Assembly: GCF_037860835.1 (NCBI RefSeq)
Contig: NZ_JBBEOG010000013.1
Coordinates: 19,569 to 83,568, forward strand
From: Aquipuribacter nitratireducens
GTDB taxonomy: Bacteria; Actinomycetota; Actinomycetes; Actinomycetales; JBBAYJ01
Length of the DNA stretch: 64,000 nucleotides
Direction of reading: 5' to 3'
Shown here: piece by piece, positions 38,648 through 48,805 of the stretch
Numbering within the stretch: position 1 is the stretch's first letter
Layout: each line of letters opens with the position of its first letter
Position numbers and translations under genes: made by a program
Notes under the pieces: model-generated
Database searches by the model: none
Told to the model about the DNA's origin: nothing
What the model saw: the letters and a program-made list of their open reading frames with translations, nothing else

Positions 38648-39931
38648 CTGCGCGTCGTCCTCGGCGTCGGCGGCGGCATCGCCGCCTACAAGGTGGCGCA
38701 CCTGCTGCGACTGCTCCGCGCCGACGGGCACGACGTCACCGTCGTCCCCACCGAGGCGGCGCTGCGCTTCGTGGGCGAGCCCACGTGGTCGGCGCTGTCC
38801 GGTCATCCGGTCGCCAGCGACGTGTGGACCGACGCGCACGACGTCCCCCACGTCGCGATCGGACGCCACGCGGACCTCGTCGTCGTCGCCCCCGCGACCG
38901 CCGACCTGCTCGCGAAGGCGGCGCACGGTCTCGCCGACGACCTCCTGACGAACGTCCTCCTCACCGCGACCTGCCCCGTCGTGCTCGCCCCGGCGATGCA
39001 CACGGAGATGTGGGAGCACGCCGCGACCCGCGCGAACGTCGCCACCCTGCGCGAGCGCGGCGTCACCGTGGTGGAGCCGGCCGTCGGGCGCCTCACCGGG
39101 GCCGACGCCGGGCCCGGCCGCCTGCCGGAGCCCGAGGACCTGCTCGCCGAGGCCCGTGCTGCGCTGGCGGCGGCCGCCGAGACCGTGCGACCGCGCGACC
39201 TGGTCGGGCGCCATGTCGTCGTCACCGCCGGCGGCACCCGCGAGCCGCTCGACCCCGTGCGCTTCCTCGGCAACGCCTCCTCGGGCCGCCAGGGCGTCGC
39301 CGTGGCCGAGGCCGCACGCGACCGCGGCGCGAGCGTCCACCTGCTCGCCGCGCACGTCGAGGTCCCTCTGCCGGACGGGGTCCGCACGACCCGGGTCGGC
39401 AGCGCCGCCGAGCTCCACGCCGCGGTGCGCGACGCGATCCGCGACGCCGACGTCCTCGTCATGGCGGCCGCGGTGGCGGACTTCCGGCCCGCCGAGGTCG
39501 CCACCGACAAGATCAAGAAGCGGGGCGCCGACGACGTCCCGACGCTGCGGCTGGTCCGGACCGTCGACGTCCTCGCCGACGTCAGCGCGCACCGGCCCCA
39601 CCCGGGTCTCGTCGTCGTCGGGTTCGCCGCCGAGACCGGCGACGCCACGGGCGACGTCCGCCACCACGCCGAGGCGAAGCTCGCCGCGAAGGGCTGCGAC
39701 CTGCTCGTCGTCAACGACGTGTCCGGGGGCGGGGTCTTCGGCCGCCCCGACAACGACGTCGTCGTCCTCGCGCCCACGACCGGGCCCGGACCCGGTGCGC
39801 GGGTCGTCGCGTCCTCCGGCCCGGCGGGCAAGCGCGCCGTCGCCGAGACGGTCCTCGACGCCACCGTCGCCGCCCTCACCGACCGGCTGGCCGGCGGGCG
39901 CGCGGACGATGTGTCCGCCCCCTCCGTCTAG
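38648..39931 (+). CDS. coaBC: Bifunctional phosphopantothenoylcysteine decarboxylase / phosphopantothenate-cysteine ligase (apparent CTG start)
   Basis: Two steps of coenzyme A synthesis. CoaC part (about 1-180): flavin-binding LRVVLGVGGGIAAYKVAHL at the N-terminus, catalytic His in VPHVAIG, PAMHTEMW near 117. CoaB part (about 185-427): VTAGGTREPLDPVRFLGNASSG near 197 and AAVADFRPAEVATDKIKK near 275. The first usable ATG/GTG/TTG is 38693, but that would remove the flavin motif; homologues start MRVVLGVGGGIAAYK, which fits CTG at 38648, just after the rpoZ stop. So CTG (or less likely ATC at 38642) is the initiator. Confidence 0.9.
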   Translation: MRVVLGVGGGIAAYKVAHLLRLLRADGHDVTVVPTEAALRFVGEPTWSALSGHPVASDVWTDAHDVPHVAIGRHADLVVVAPATADLLAKAAHGLADDLLTNVLLTATCPVVLAPAMHTEMWEHAATRANVATLRERGVTVVEPAVGRLTGADAGPGRLPEPEDLLAEARAALAAAAETVRPRDLVGRHVVVTAGGTREPLDPVRFLGNASSGRQGVAVAEAARDRGASVHLLAAHVEVPLPDGVRTTRVGSAAELHAAVRDAIRDADVLVMAAAVADFRPAEVATDKIKKRGADDVPTLRLVRTVDVLADVSAHRPHPGLVVVGFAAETGDATGDVRHHAEAKLAAKGCDLLVVNDVSGGGVFGRPDNDVVVLAPTTGPGPGARVVASSGPAGKRAVAETVLDATVAALTDRLAGGRADDVSAPSV

Positions 39932-39997
39932 GCTCACGCCCGGACGACCCCACCGCGCCACCCCGGCGCCCCGACCTTCCGCCTACCCGGGGAGACC

Positions 39998-41191
39998 ATG
40001 AGCCTGCGCCTGTTCACCAGCGAGTCCGTGACCGAGGGCCACCCGGACAAGATCTGCGACCAGATCAGCGACGGGATCCTCGACGCGATCATCGCCGACG
40101 ACCCGCACGCCCGGGTCGCCGTCGAGACGCTCGTGACGACCGGGCTCGTCCACGTCGCCGGTGAGGTGACGACCACGGCGTACGTCGAGATCCCGCGGAT
40201 CGTGCGCGACACGATCCTCCGGATCGGGTACGACTCCTCGGTCAAGGGCTTCGACGGGCAGTCGTGCGGGGTGTCGGTGTCGATCGGCGCCCAGTCCCCG
40301 GACATCGCCCAGGGCGTCGACACCGCCTTCGAGACCCGCACGGGCGGCGCGGGGGATCCCCTCGACGCGCAGGGCGCCGGCGACCAGGGCCTCATGTTCG
40401 GCTACGCGTGCGACGACACCCCCGAGCTCATGCCGCTGCCCATCGCGCTCGCGCACCGGCTTTCCCAGCGGCTGTCGGAGGTGCGGAAGACCGGCGAGCT
40501 GCCGTACCTGCGCCCGGACGGCAAGACGCAGGTGACGGTCGCCTACGACGGCACCACCCCCGTCGGCATCGACACCGTCGTCGTGTCGAGCCAGCACGCC
40601 GCGGACATCTCGCTGGAGAACATGCTGACCCCCGACATCGACACCCACGTGGTGACACCCGTCCTGTCCGAGGCGGGGCTGGAGCTGTCGGGCATGCGGC
40701 TGCTCGTCAACCCGACCGGGCGCTTCGAGATCGGTGGTCCCATGGGCGACGCCGGCCTCACCGGTCGCAAGATCATCGTCGACACGTACGGCGGCATGTC
40801 CCGCCACGGCGGCGGCGCGTTCAGCGGCAAGGACCCCTCGAAGGTCGACCGCTCCGCCGCCTACGCCACGCGGTGGGTCGCGAAGAACGTCGTCGCCGCG
40901 GGGCTCGCCCGCCGCTGCGAGGTGCAGGTCGCCTACGCCATCGGCAAGGCGGCACCCGTCGGGCTCTACGTCGAGGGCTTCGGTACCGAGACCGTGCCGC
41001 TCGAGCGCCTGACGGCGGCGGTCCGGGAGGTCTTCGACCTGCGCCCGGCGGCGATCATCCGCGACCTCGACCTGCTGAAGCCCGTGTACCAGCAGGTGGC
41101 CGCGTACGGGCACTTCGGGCGCGACCTGCCCGGCGTCACGTGGGAGCGCACCGACCGCGTCGACGCGCTCCGCGAGGCCGCGGGCGCCTGA
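39998..41191 (+). CDS. metK: S-adenosylmethionine synthetase
   Basis: Makes SAM from methionine and ATP. 397 residues: [26 protein letters not shown] at about 5-30 (first His), [24 protein letters not shown] near 122-145 and [26 protein letters not shown] near 240-265 with P-loop function. The ATG follows GGGGAGACC. A TAGGCT (39929-39934) overlapping the coaBC stop could be a -10. No SAM riboswitch fold is visible in the 66-base gap. Confidence 0.97.
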   Translation: MSLRLFTSESVTEGHPDKICDQISDGILDAIIADDPHARVAVETLVTTGLVHVAGEVTTTAYVEIPRIVRDTILRIGYDSSVKGFDGQSCGVSVSIGAQSPDIAQGVDTAFETRTGGAGDPLDAQGAGDQGLMFGYACDDTPELMPLPIALAHRLSQRLSEVRKTGELPYLRPDGKTQVTVAYDGTTPVGIDTVVVSSQHAADISLENMLTPDIDTHVVTPVLSEAGLELSGMRLLVNPTGRFEIGGPMGDAGLTGRKIIVDTYGGMSRHGGGAFSGKDPSKVDRSAAYATRWVAKNVVAAGLARRCEVQVAYAIGKAAPVGLYVEGFGTETVPLERLTAAVREVFDLRPAAIIRDLDLLKPVYQQVAAYGHFGRDLPGVTWERTDRVDALREAAGA

Positions 41192-41241
41192 GCGAACGTC
41201 CTGGCGGGCGTCTGAGCGGGCGGGGCGGCCGACGCGGCGGG

Positions 41242-43353
41242 GTGGCCGGCGCGCCGGGGGGAGCCGACGACACGGCCACCCAGGACGCGCTGTTCGGGCC
41301 CGCGCCGCGTCGTCGGGGGCGCCGCGGGCGCCCTGGCAGCGACGGGGGCACCGAGCCCGCCGACCCCGTCGACGCGGAGCCCGCCGAGGGTCCCGTCGCC
41401 CACGTGGCGGTCGACGTCCCGCACCACCACCTCGACCACCCCTTCACCTACGCGGTCCCCGCCGGCCTCGCGGACACGCTGACGACCGGCTCCCGCGTCG
41501 TCGTGGCGTTCGCCGGGCGGTCGCACGACGGCTGGGTGCTCGCCACCGGCACCGGCCCCCTCGACGGGCTCCGCCCCGTCCGGCGGGTGGTGGGCGACCT
41601 CGCACCCCTGACGCCCGAGGTCGCCGGCCTCGCGCGCGCCGTCGCCGACGACCTCGCGGGGACGCTGCCGGACGTCCTCCGCTCCGCGGTCCCGCCGCGG
41701 CACGCGACCGCCGAGCGCGCCGTCCTCGACGCCCCGGCCGACGCGCCGGGCGACGCAGCGCCCGTGGCCGCGCCCGTGGTCGCGCCCGTCGCGGTCGAGG
41801 AGGCGACGCCGTGGGCCGCCCTGGTCGGGGGCGAGGCGTTCCTCCACCGCCTGCGGGCCGGCGAGGGGCCGCGGGCGGCCGTCCGTCCCACCCTCACGAC
41901 CGACCCCGCGCGGCTCGTCGCCGACGCCGTCGCGGCCGCCCGCGCGGGCGGCCGGGGCAGCGTCGTCGTCGCACCCGACGTCGCCGCCGTCGAGGCCGTC
42001 CTCGCCGGGGCCGGGCTCGCCGAGGACCCGCGCTGCGTCGCGCTGCACCACGACCTCGGCCCCGCCGCCCGCTGGCGGGCCTTCGTGACCGCGCGGACCG
42101 GACGCGCCGACGTGGTCGTCGGCACCCGCTCGGCCGTCTTCGCCCCCGTCGAGCCGCTCGGTCTCGTCGTGGTCCTCGACGAGGGCGACGACGGGCACGT
42201 CGAACCCCACGCGCCCGGGTGGGACAGCGCCCGCGCCGGCCTGCTGCGCGCCGAGCGGGCGGGGGCCGCCCTCGCGCTCGTGTCCGTCGGACGCAGCACC
42301 CGCGTGCAGCAGTGGGTCGCGCAGGGCCGGGTGAGGTCGCTCGCCCCGGCCCGCGCCGCGCGCCGCTCGGGTGCCCCGCGCGTGGTCGTGCCGGACCCTG
42401 CGGACCCGCTCGAGGCGGCCGCGCGGCTCCCGCGCACGGTGCTGCGGGCGGTGCGTGACGCCCTCGCCTCCGGGCCCGTGCTCGTCCAGGTGCCGCGGGG
42501 CGGCTGGGCGTCGGCGCTGCGGTGCGCGCGGTGCCGGCACGCCGCCCGCTGCCGCCGGTGCGCCGGCCCGCTCGCGGTTCCCGACGCGGCCACCGCCCCC
42601 ACCTGCGGCTGGTGCACCCTCGCCCACCCGGACTGGACGTGCCCGCACTGCCACGGGACGCGGCTGCGCGCGGGTGCCGTCGGCGTCGGACGCTCCGCCG
42701 ACGAGCTGGGGCGTGGCTTCCCCGGCGTCCCCGTCCACGTGAGCCGGTCCGGCGAGCGACGGCACGGCGCGCCCGCCCACCCGTCTCTCGTCGTCGCGAC
42801 GCCCGGGGCCGAGCCCCGTGCGCAGGACGGCTACGCGGCCGCGGTCGTCCTCGACGGGGACCTCGCCCTGGCCCGGCAGGGCCTCGACGTCGAGGAGGAG
42901 ACCCTGCGCCGCTGGTGCGCGGTCGGCGGGCTCGTGCGGCCCGCACCGGACGGCGGGCTGCTCGTCGTCGTCGCCGACCCCGCGCACCGTGTCGTGCAGG
43001 CGCTCGTCCAGGACGCGCCCGAGCTGCTCGCCGACCGGCTGCTCGCCGAGCGGCGCGAGGCCGGCCTGCCGCCGGCCAGGACCCTCGCCCGCATCCTCGG
43101 CCAGGAGAGCGACCTCGCGGCCGCCGCGGCGTCGCTGCGCGGTGAGGACACGCTCGCGGTCCTCACCGGCGGCCCGGCCGTGCCGCCGGTGCGGGTGCTG
43201 GGACCGGCGCCCGTGGGCGGGGCGTGGCAGGTGCTCGTCACCGGCGCGCACGCCGATGTCGTCGCCGCCGTCCGCGCGCTGCTGTCGGCGCGGTCCGCGA
43301 CGAAGGCACCGGGCCGCCTCGTCGTCCGCGTCGACCCGCCCGACCTCGCGTGA
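41242..43353 (+). CDS. priA: PriA-like primosomal protein with degenerate helicase motifs
   Basis: 703 residues with the 3'-end-binding domain (HVAVDVPHHHLDHPFTYAVP, about 55-74) and a complete zinc region of eight cysteines as four CxxC pairs within about 430-475 (CARC, CRRC, CGWC, CPHC). The helicase motifs are lost: no Walker A GKT is found where TGSGKTEVY is expected, and the DEEH box reads LDEGDDGH near 312. This is the pattern known for actinobacterial PriA, thought to lack helicase activity yet still act in replication restart. The start is uncertain; GTG 41242 is taken. The longer frame from 40264 is a metK shadow. Confidence 0.9.
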   Translation: MAGAPGGADDTATQDALFGPAPRRRGRRGRPGSDGGTEPADPVDAEPAEGPVAHVAVDVPHHHLDHPFTYAVPAGLADTLTTGSRVVVAFAGRSHDGWVLATGTGPLDGLRPVRRVVGDLAPLTPEVAGLARAVADDLAGTLPDVLRSAVPPRHATAERAVLDAPADAPGDAAPVAAPVVAPVAVEEATPWAALVGGEAFLHRLRAGEGPRAAVRPTLTTDPARLVADAVAAARAGGRGSVVVAPDVAAVEAVLAGAGLAEDPRCVALHHDLGPAARWRAFVTARTGRADVVVGTRSAVFAPVEPLGLVVVLDEGDDGHVEPHAPGWDSARAGLLRAERAGAALALVSVGRSTRVQQWVAQGRVRSLAPARAARRSGAPRVVVPDPADPLEAAARLPRTVLRAVRDALASGPVLVQVPRGGWASALRCARCRHAARCRRCAGPLAVPDAATAPTCGWCTLAHPDWTCPHCHGTRLRAGAVGVGRSADELGRGFPGVPVHVSRSGERRHGAPAHPSLVVATPGAEPRAQDGYAAAVVLDGDLALARQGLDVEEETLRRWCAVGGLVRPAPDGGLLVVVADPAHRVVQALVQDAPELLADRLLAERREAGLPPARTLARILGQESDLAAAAASLRGEDTLAVLTGGPAVPPVRVLGPAPVGGAWQVLVTGAHADVVAAVRALLSARSATKAPGRLVVRVDPPDLA

Positions 43354-43403
43354 GCCGCCGCGGCGTGCCTCGCCGACCGGTCCGGACAGCCGCCGGCCCC
43401 ACC

Positions 43404-43409
43404 TAGACT
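43404..43409 (+). promoter_or_regulatory. -10 element for a probable leaderless def mRNA
   Basis: TAGACT stands seven bases before the def ATG, in the short gap after priA, with no ribosome site. Confidence 0.5.
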
Positions 43410-43416
43410 GGTCGTC

Positions 43417-43962
43417 ATGGCGATCCAGGACATCCGGCTCTTCGGCGACCCCGTCCTGCGCACCCCCGCCGCGCCCGTCACGACGTTCGACAAGGAGCTG
43501 CGGCAGCTCGTCAAGGACCTCGAGGACACGATGCTCGACGCGCCCGGCGCCGGGCTCGCCGCACCGCAGATCGGGGTCGGGCTGCGCGTCTTCACGTGGC
43601 ACGTCGACGGTGAGCTCGGCCACCTCGTCAACCCCGACCTCGACCTGTCCGAGGAGTGCCAGGACGGCGAGGAGGGGTGCCTGTCGTTCCCCGGCATCTA
43701 CGCCGACACCCGACGCGCCATGAACGTCGTCGCGAGGGGCTGGAACATGCACGGCGACCCCGTGAGCATCGAGGGGTCGATGCTGCTCGCCCGCGCCATC
43801 CAGCACGAGACCGACCACCTCGACGGGATCCTCTTCATCGACCGGCTCGACCGGGAGCAGAAGAAGCTCGCCATGCGGATGATCCGTGAGGCGGAGTGGG
43901 CCGGCGAGCAGGCGCCGACGGTCAGGGTGAGCCCCCACGCCACCTTCGGCGCGGCGCGCTGA
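43417..43962 (+). CDS. def: Peptide deformylase
   Basis: Metalloenzyme that removes the formyl group from new proteins. 181 residues with all three motifs: GAGLAAPQIG at about 46-55, EEGCLSFPG near 87-95 (metal Cys) and HETDHLDG near 130-137 (two metal His and catalytic Glu). The ATG has a TAGACT hexamer seven bases upstream. fmt starts directly after the stop; the def-fmt-rsmB order is conserved across bacteria. Confidence 0.97.
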   Translation: MAIQDIRLFGDPVLRTPAAPVTTFDKELRQLVKDLEDTMLDAPGAGLAAPQIGVGLRVFTWHVDGELGHLVNPDLDLSEECQDGEEGCLSFPGIYADTRRAMNVVARGWNMHGDPVSIEGSMLLARAIQHETDHLDGILFIDRLDREQKKLAMRMIREAEWAGEQAPTVRVSPHATFGAAR

Positions 43963-44901
43963 GTGCGGGTCGTCCTCGCCGGCACCCCCGAGGTCGCCGT
44001 CCCGTCCCTGCGGGCGCTGCTCGCCTCCGACCACGACGTCGTCGGTGTCGTCACGCGACCCGACGCGCGGGCCGGCCGGGGACGGCGCTCCCGCCCGAGC
44101 CCGGTCCGGGCGCTCGCCGAGGAGCACGGCCTGCCGGTCCTCGCCCCCGACTCGCCGCGCGAGCCCGCGTTCCTCGACGACCTCGCCGCGCTGCGTCCGG
44201 CGTGCGTGCCGGTCGTCGCCTACGGCGCGCTCGTGCCGCCCGCGGCCCTCGCGGTGCCCGAGCACGGCTGGGTCAACCTCCACTTCTCCCTGCTGCCCGC
44301 GTGGCGCGGCGCCGCGCCCGTGCAGCACGCCGTCCTCGCCGGCGACGACGTCTCCGGGGCCACGGTCTTCCGGCTCGACGAGGGCATGGACACCGGTCCC
44401 GTCCTCGCCACCATGACCGAGACGATCCGGCCCGACGACACCTCCGGGGCCCTCCTCGAGCGCCTCTCGACGGCCGGTGCGCACCTGCTGGTCCAGGTCC
44501 TCGACGGGCTGGCCGCCGGGGCGCTCACCGCGCTCCCGCAGGACGACGCCGGCGCCTCGCGGGCGCCCAGGCTCGCCGTCGACGACGCCCGCGTCCGGTG
44601 GGGCGACCCCGCCGTGGCCGTCGACCGGCGCGTCCGGGCGTGCACGCCCGCCCCCGGCGCGTGGACCACCGCGGCCGGGCGTCGCCTCAAGCTCGCACCG
44701 GTCCGGGTCACCGAGGAGACCGGCCTCGCCGCGGGCGAGATCGCGGCGCGGGGCGGGGACGTCCTCGTCGGCACGGCCACGACCGCGGTCCGGCTGGGTG
44801 ACGTGCAGCCCGAGGGTCGCCGCCCGGTGCCCGCGGCCGACTGGTGGCGCGGTGCGCGTCTTCCGGAGGGCACGCGGCTCGGCGACGGGGCGGACGACTG
44901 A
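43963..44901 (+). CDS. fmt: Methionyl-tRNA formyltransferase
   Basis: Formylates initiator Met-tRNA. 312 residues: [16 protein letters not shown] at about 4-19, the catalytic Asn/His/Asp set around [24 protein letters not shown] near 105-128 and [17 protein letters not shown] near 133-149, and a C-terminal OB-like tRNA domain. The GTG begins at the base following the def stop. Its TGA shares its last base with the rsmB ATG. Confidence 0.96.
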   Translation: MRVVLAGTPEVAVPSLRALLASDHDVVGVVTRPDARAGRGRRSRPSPVRALAEEHGLPVLAPDSPREPAFLDDLAALRPACVPVVAYGALVPPAALAVPEHGWVNLHFSLLPAWRGAAPVQHAVLAGDDVSGATVFRLDEGMDTGPVLATMTETIRPDDTSGALLERLSTAGAHLLVQVLDGLAAGALTALPQDDAGASRAPRLAVDDARVRWGDPAVAVDRRVRACTPAPGAWTTAAGRRLKLAPVRVTEETGLAAGEIAARGGDVLVGTATTAVRLGDVQPEGRRPVPAADWWRGARLPEGTRLGDGADD

Positions 44902-46406
44902 TGCCCGCTCCCGACCGACCCGGTGGTGGGCGCGGTCCGGCACGGGGCGGCCGCGGCCCGGCTCGGGACGGCCGCGGCCCGGCTCGGGACGGCCGGGCGC
45001 CCGCCCGCGAGCGGCTGCGCCGCGCCGACCCCGCCCGCACCGTCGCCTACGACGTCCTCCGGCAGGTCTCGGAGCACGACGCCTACGCCAACCTCGTCCT
45101 GCCCGGAGCCCTGCGCCGGGCCGGCCTCGAGGGCCGCGACGCCGCCTTCGCCACCGAGCTGACGTACGGCACCCTGCGCCAGCAGGGACTCTACGACGCC
45201 GTCCTCGCCCGCGTCGTCGACCGCCCGCTCGACCGGCTCGACGCGGCCACCCGCGACGCCCTGCGCCTCGGGGTGCACCAGCTGCTCGGCATGCGGGTGC
45301 CCGACCACGCCGCCGTCGCCGCGACCGTCGCCCTCGTCCGGCAGTCGGTCGGGACCGGGGCGTCCGGGCTCGTCAACGCCGTCCTGCGCCGCGTCGCGGA
45401 GCGCGACCTCGACGGGTGGCTCGCGGAAGTCGTCGACGACGCGGACCCCGACACCGCCCTCGCGACCCGGCTGTCCCACCCGCGCTGGGTCGTGCGGGCC
45501 CTGCGGCAGGCGCTCGTGGCCCACGGCCGCGCGGGCGAGGAGACCCCCGACCTGCTGGCGGCGGACAACGAGCCCGCGGCCGTCTCGCTGCTCGCGCGCC
45601 CCGGGCTCCTCGACCCGGCCGACCTCGTCGCCGGTGGCGCCGCCCCGGGCCGGTGGTCGCCGTGGGCCGTGACCCTGCCGGCGGGCGACCCCGGCAGGCT
45701 CCCGCAGGTGCGGACGGCGCACGCCCGGGTGCAGGACGAGGGGAGCCAGCTCGTCGCGCTCGCACTCGCCGCCGTCCCGCTGGACCCGCCCGCCGACGGG
45801 CCGGAGCGCTGGCTCGACCTGTGCGCGGGGCCCGGCGGCAAGTCGTCGCTGCTGTCGGCTCTCGCTCACCGGGACGGGCACGCCGGCGTGTCGGTCGAGG
45901 TCAGTCCGCACCGCGCCGAGCTCGTGCGGCAGGCCGTCGCCGGCGCCGACGAGCGCTGGGAGGTCCGCACCGGCGACGGGCGCACCCTCGGCGAGGAGGA
46001 GCCCGCCGCCTACGACCGCGTCCTCGTCGACGCCCCCTGCACGGGGCTCGGGGCGCTGCGCCGCCGCCCGGAGGCGCGGTGGCGGCGCACCACCGCGGAC
46101 CTCGCCGCCCTGGCGCCGCTGCAGCGGGAGCTGCTCGCCTCCGGGCTGGCGGCCGCGCGTCCCGGCGGGGTCGTCGCGTACGTCACGTGCTCGCCGCACC
46201 TGGCGGAGACCCGCCTCGTCGTCGAGGACGTCGTGCGCCGCTCGGCCAGGGCCGGGGTCGAGGCGGACGTGCTCGACGCCGGGGCCGCGCTCGCGGCGGG
46301 TGCGGGCGCCGAGGTACCGGACGCGCGCGCCGGTGACTTCGTCCAGCTGTGGCCGCACGTGCACGGCACGGACGGCATGTTCCTCGCCCTCCTCCGTCGT
46401 CGCTGA
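44901..46406 (+). CDS. rsmB: 16S rRNA (cytosine-967-C5)-methyltransferase RsmB
   Basis: SAM-dependent methylation of 16S rRNA C967. 501 residues: Arg/Gly/Pro-rich N-terminal tail with short repeats (about 8-38), NusB-like RNA-binding domain (about 40-165, starting RTVAYDVLRQVSEHDAYAN), and the methyltransferase domain with SAM motif LDLCAGPGGKSSLLSALA near 312-329, catalytic Cys in DAPCTGLGALRRRPEARW near 381 and YVTCSPHLAETR near 431. The N-terminal repeats come from a 21-base tandem duplication (44949-44990). End of the operon; followed by a strong hairpin. Confidence 0.95.
   Translation: MPAPDRPGGGRGPARGGRGPARDGRGPARDGRAPARERLRRADPARTVAYDVLRQVSEHDAYANLVLPGALRRAGLEGRDAAFATELTYGTLRQQGLYDAVLARVVDRPLDRLDAATRDALRLGVHQLLGMRVPDHAAVAATVALVRQSVGTGASGLVNAVLRRVAERDLDGWLAEVVDDADPDTALATRLSHPRWVVRALRQALVAHGRAGEETPDLLAADNEPAAVSLLARPGLLDPADLVAGGAAPGRWSPWAVTLPAGDPGRLPQVRTAHARVQDEGSQLVALALAAVPLDPPADGPERWLDLCAGPGGKSSLLSALAHRDGHAGVSVEVSPHRAELVRQAVAGADERWEVRTGDGRTLGEEEPAAYDRVLVDAPCTGLGALRRRPEARWRRTTADLAALAPLQRELLASGLAAARPGGVVAYVTCSPHLAETRLVVEDVVRRSARAGVEADVLDAGAALAAGAGAEVPDARAGDFVQLWPHVHGTDGMFLALLRRR
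44949..44990 (+). repeat. Exact 21-base tandem repeat in the rsmB 5' end
   Basis: Two perfect copies of a 21-base unit (seven codons, GRGPARD) extend the disordered N-terminal tail of RsmB. Being a multiple of three it keeps the frame. Confidence 0.9.
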
Positions 46407-46411
46407 CACGA

Positions 46412-46445
46412 CCGCGCCGCCGTGCCAGGAGGCACGGCGGCGCGG
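46412..46445. terminator. Bidirectional hairpin terminator between rsmB and rpf
   Basis: A 15-base-pair stem (CCGCGCCGCCGTGCC against its complement) with a four-base AGGA loop lies between the convergent stop codons at 46406 and 46461. Confidence 0.8.
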
Positions 46446-46460
46446 GTCGGGGGACCGACC

Positions 46461-47354
<894 letters not shown>

Positions 47355-47464
47355 TCAGGTGTCCTCTCGTCCCGTCCGGGACGCCCGGGCACGCTCGCGC
47401 AGCGGGGTGCGCGTCAGGGGGAGTGGGCGTGCAGCGCCCTGCTGCCTCCGGAGGGGGGAGACCG

Positions 47465-47518
47465 GGCCGGTGGCGGCAGCACGACGGACCACCGGCCGTC
47501 CCGCACGTCGGTGCGGGA
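47465..47518 (-). promoter_or_regulatory. Structured 5' leader of rpf
   Basis: Two hairpins follow the predicted transcription start: TCCCGCAC/GTGCGGGA (47499-47518, 8 base pairs, 4-base loop), then GGCCGGTGG/CCACCGGCC (47465-47497, 9 base pairs). The c-di-AMP (ydaO) riboswitch that precedes many actinobacterial rpf genes is not recognisable here. Function unknown. Confidence 0.45.
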
Positions 47519-47524
47519 GTCGCC

Positions 47525-47554
47525 ACCGTAAAAGTCACGAAACGGACACGTCAA
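47525..47554 (-). promoter_or_regulatory. Sigma-70-type promoter for rpf
   Basis: On the minus strand TTGACG (47549-47554) and TACGGT (47525-47530) are 18 bases apart, in a locally AT-richer stretch. Transcription would start near 47518, about 164 bases before the ATG at 47354. Confidence 0.7.
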
Positions 47555-47596
47555 CATCCCGCGAGGCCGCGGCGGGACTACCGTCCGGGGCGCCCG

Positions 47597-47602
47597 TAGC
47601 CT
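47597..47602 (+). promoter_or_regulatory. -10 element for a probable leaderless rpe mRNA
   Basis: TAGCCT ends six bases before the rpe GTG; no ribosome site is present. Confidence 0.5.
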
Positions 47603-47608
47603 GGCGCC

Positions 47609-48277
47609 GTGCAGCGACCGCTCGTGGCTCCCAGCATCCTCAGCGCCGACTTCGCCCGCCTCGCGGACGAGCTCGAGCGGATCTCCGACGCCGACTGGGC
47701 GCACGTCGACGTCATGGACGCCCACTTCGTCCCGAACCTCACCCTCGGCGCGCCGGTCGTCGAGGCCCTCGCAGCCGCGTCGCCGATCCCCCTCGACTGC
47801 CACCTCATGGTGAGCGACGTCGACCGGTGGGCGCTCGACTACGCCGAGGCGGGCGCCGCGGGGGTCACGATCCACGCCGAGGCCTCCGCGGCGCCCGTCC
47901 GCACGGCCCGGGCGCTGCGGGCGGCGGGGGCCCGGGCGGGCCTCGCCCTGCGACCGGCCACGGCGTTCGAGGCCTACGAGGACCTGCTGCCGGAGGTCGA
48001 CATGGTCCTCGTGATGACCGTCGAGCCCGGCTTCGGCGGGCAGGAGTTCCTCGACGTCACGCTGCCCAAGCTGCGCCGTGTCCGCCGGGCGGTCGACGCC
48101 GCCGACCTCGACGTGCGCGTCCAGGTGGACGGCGGGGTCTCCGAGGACACCATCGCCCGCTGCGCGGAGGCCGGGGCCGACGTCTTCGTCGCCGGCTCGG
48201 CGGTCTACGGCGCCGCCGACGCCGCCGGTGCGATCGCCCGCCTCCGCGAGCTCGCCGCGGCCCACATGCCGCGGTGA
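47609..48277 (+). CDS. rpe: Ribulose-5-phosphate 3-epimerase
   Basis: TIM-barrel enzyme of the pentose phosphate pathway. 222 residues with [17 protein letters not shown] at about 5-21, [19 protein letters not shown] near 33-51 (metal His/Asp), [13 protein letters not shown] near 62-74, [15 protein letters not shown] near 133-147 and [11 protein letters not shown] near 172-182. The GTG at 47609 is six bases after a TAGCCT hexamer. It overlaps the next gene by four bases. Confidence 0.97.
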   Translation: MQRPLVAPSILSADFARLADELERISDADWAHVDVMDAHFVPNLTLGAPVVEALAAASPIPLDCHLMVSDVDRWALDYAEAGAAGVTIHAEASAAPVRTARALRAAGARAGLALRPATAFEAYEDLLPEVDMVLVMTVEPGFGGQEFLDVTLPKLRRVRRAVDAADLDVRVQVDGGVSEDTIARCAEAGADVFVAGSAVYGAADAAGAIARLRELAAAHMPR

Positions 48278-48663
48278 CGTACGGACGCAGCGCGTCGGGG
48301 CGCGTCCCGCCGGGCTGGCCCGCGGCGGTGCCCCCGCCGGGGGAGCCGCGCTTCGTCGAGCGGGCGGTCGGCTGGCTGCTCGACGCCTGCCCCCCGGACT
48401 ACCGCGGGCACGCGGTCCTGCTCGCGCACCCGGTCGTCCTCGCGTGGCTCGCGACCCGGCACGTCGACGCGCAGCTCGACGGCCTCTCGCGGGCGCTGTC
48501 CACCGCGCGGGGCGAGCTCGCCGAGGCGGGCGTCGCGACCGGCACCGTCGAGGCGACGCTCGAGGTGCTGCACGCCGAGGGCGCCCGGCTGCGCGCCACC
48601 CGGCGCGGCTGCACGCTGCTCGCCGACGCCCTCCGTGGCGGTCGGTGGGTGCCGCGGCTCTGA
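48274..48663 (+). CDS. Conserved small protein of unknown function downstream of rpe
   Basis: 129 residues, soluble, Ala/Leu/Arg-rich and mostly helical. The N-terminus is Pro/Gly-rich ([18 protein letters not shown], about 6-23); the rest (about 28-125) looks like a compact helical domain, with [20 protein letters not shown] near 53-72 and a Glu/Ala-rich helix near 95. It starts with a GTG inside the rpe stop (GTGA), so it is translated with rpe. Such a gene often follows rpe in actinobacteria but I know no function. No catalytic motif, membrane helix or signal is seen. Confidence 0.72.
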   Translation: MTYGRSASGRVPPGWPAAVPPPGEPRFVERAVGWLLDACPPDYRGHAVLLAHPVVLAWLATRHVDAQLDGLSRALSTARGELAEAGVATGTVEATLEVLHAEGARLRATRRGCTLLADALRGGRWVPRL

Positions 48664-48736
48664 ACCTCCCCAGGATCTCCCCACCGTCCGCGCGCTCCGT
48701 CCGCCCGCCGCGCAGGCACCGGGCCGATCCGGCCCG

Positions 48737-48766
48737 TATCGTGGACGGACGCCCCGCAGACGGGGC
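48737..48766 (+). promoter_or_regulatory. Possible dxs promoter element and leader hairpin
   Basis: TATCGT (48737-48742) resembles a -10; a hairpin GCCCCG/CGGGGC with a four-base loop (48751-48766) begins just after the expected start of transcription. No -35 is evident. Confidence 0.35.
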
Positions 48767-48805
48767 CCGCCCGCGCCGAGAGTCGGCCGCGGCCACGGAG
48801 GAGTG

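Noticed and set aside
39932..39997. SAM riboswitch upstream of metK
   Set aside because: The 66-base gap is too short and shows no multi-helix fold.
40966..44943. 1325-codon open frame antisense to priA, def and fmt
   Set aside because: Spans three conserved genes and has no recognisable domain or ribosome site.
47355..47608. c-di-AMP (ydaO) riboswitch upstream of rpf
   Set aside because: Expected from other actinobacteria, but the conserved sequence blocks of that class are not found; only two simple hairpins are seen.
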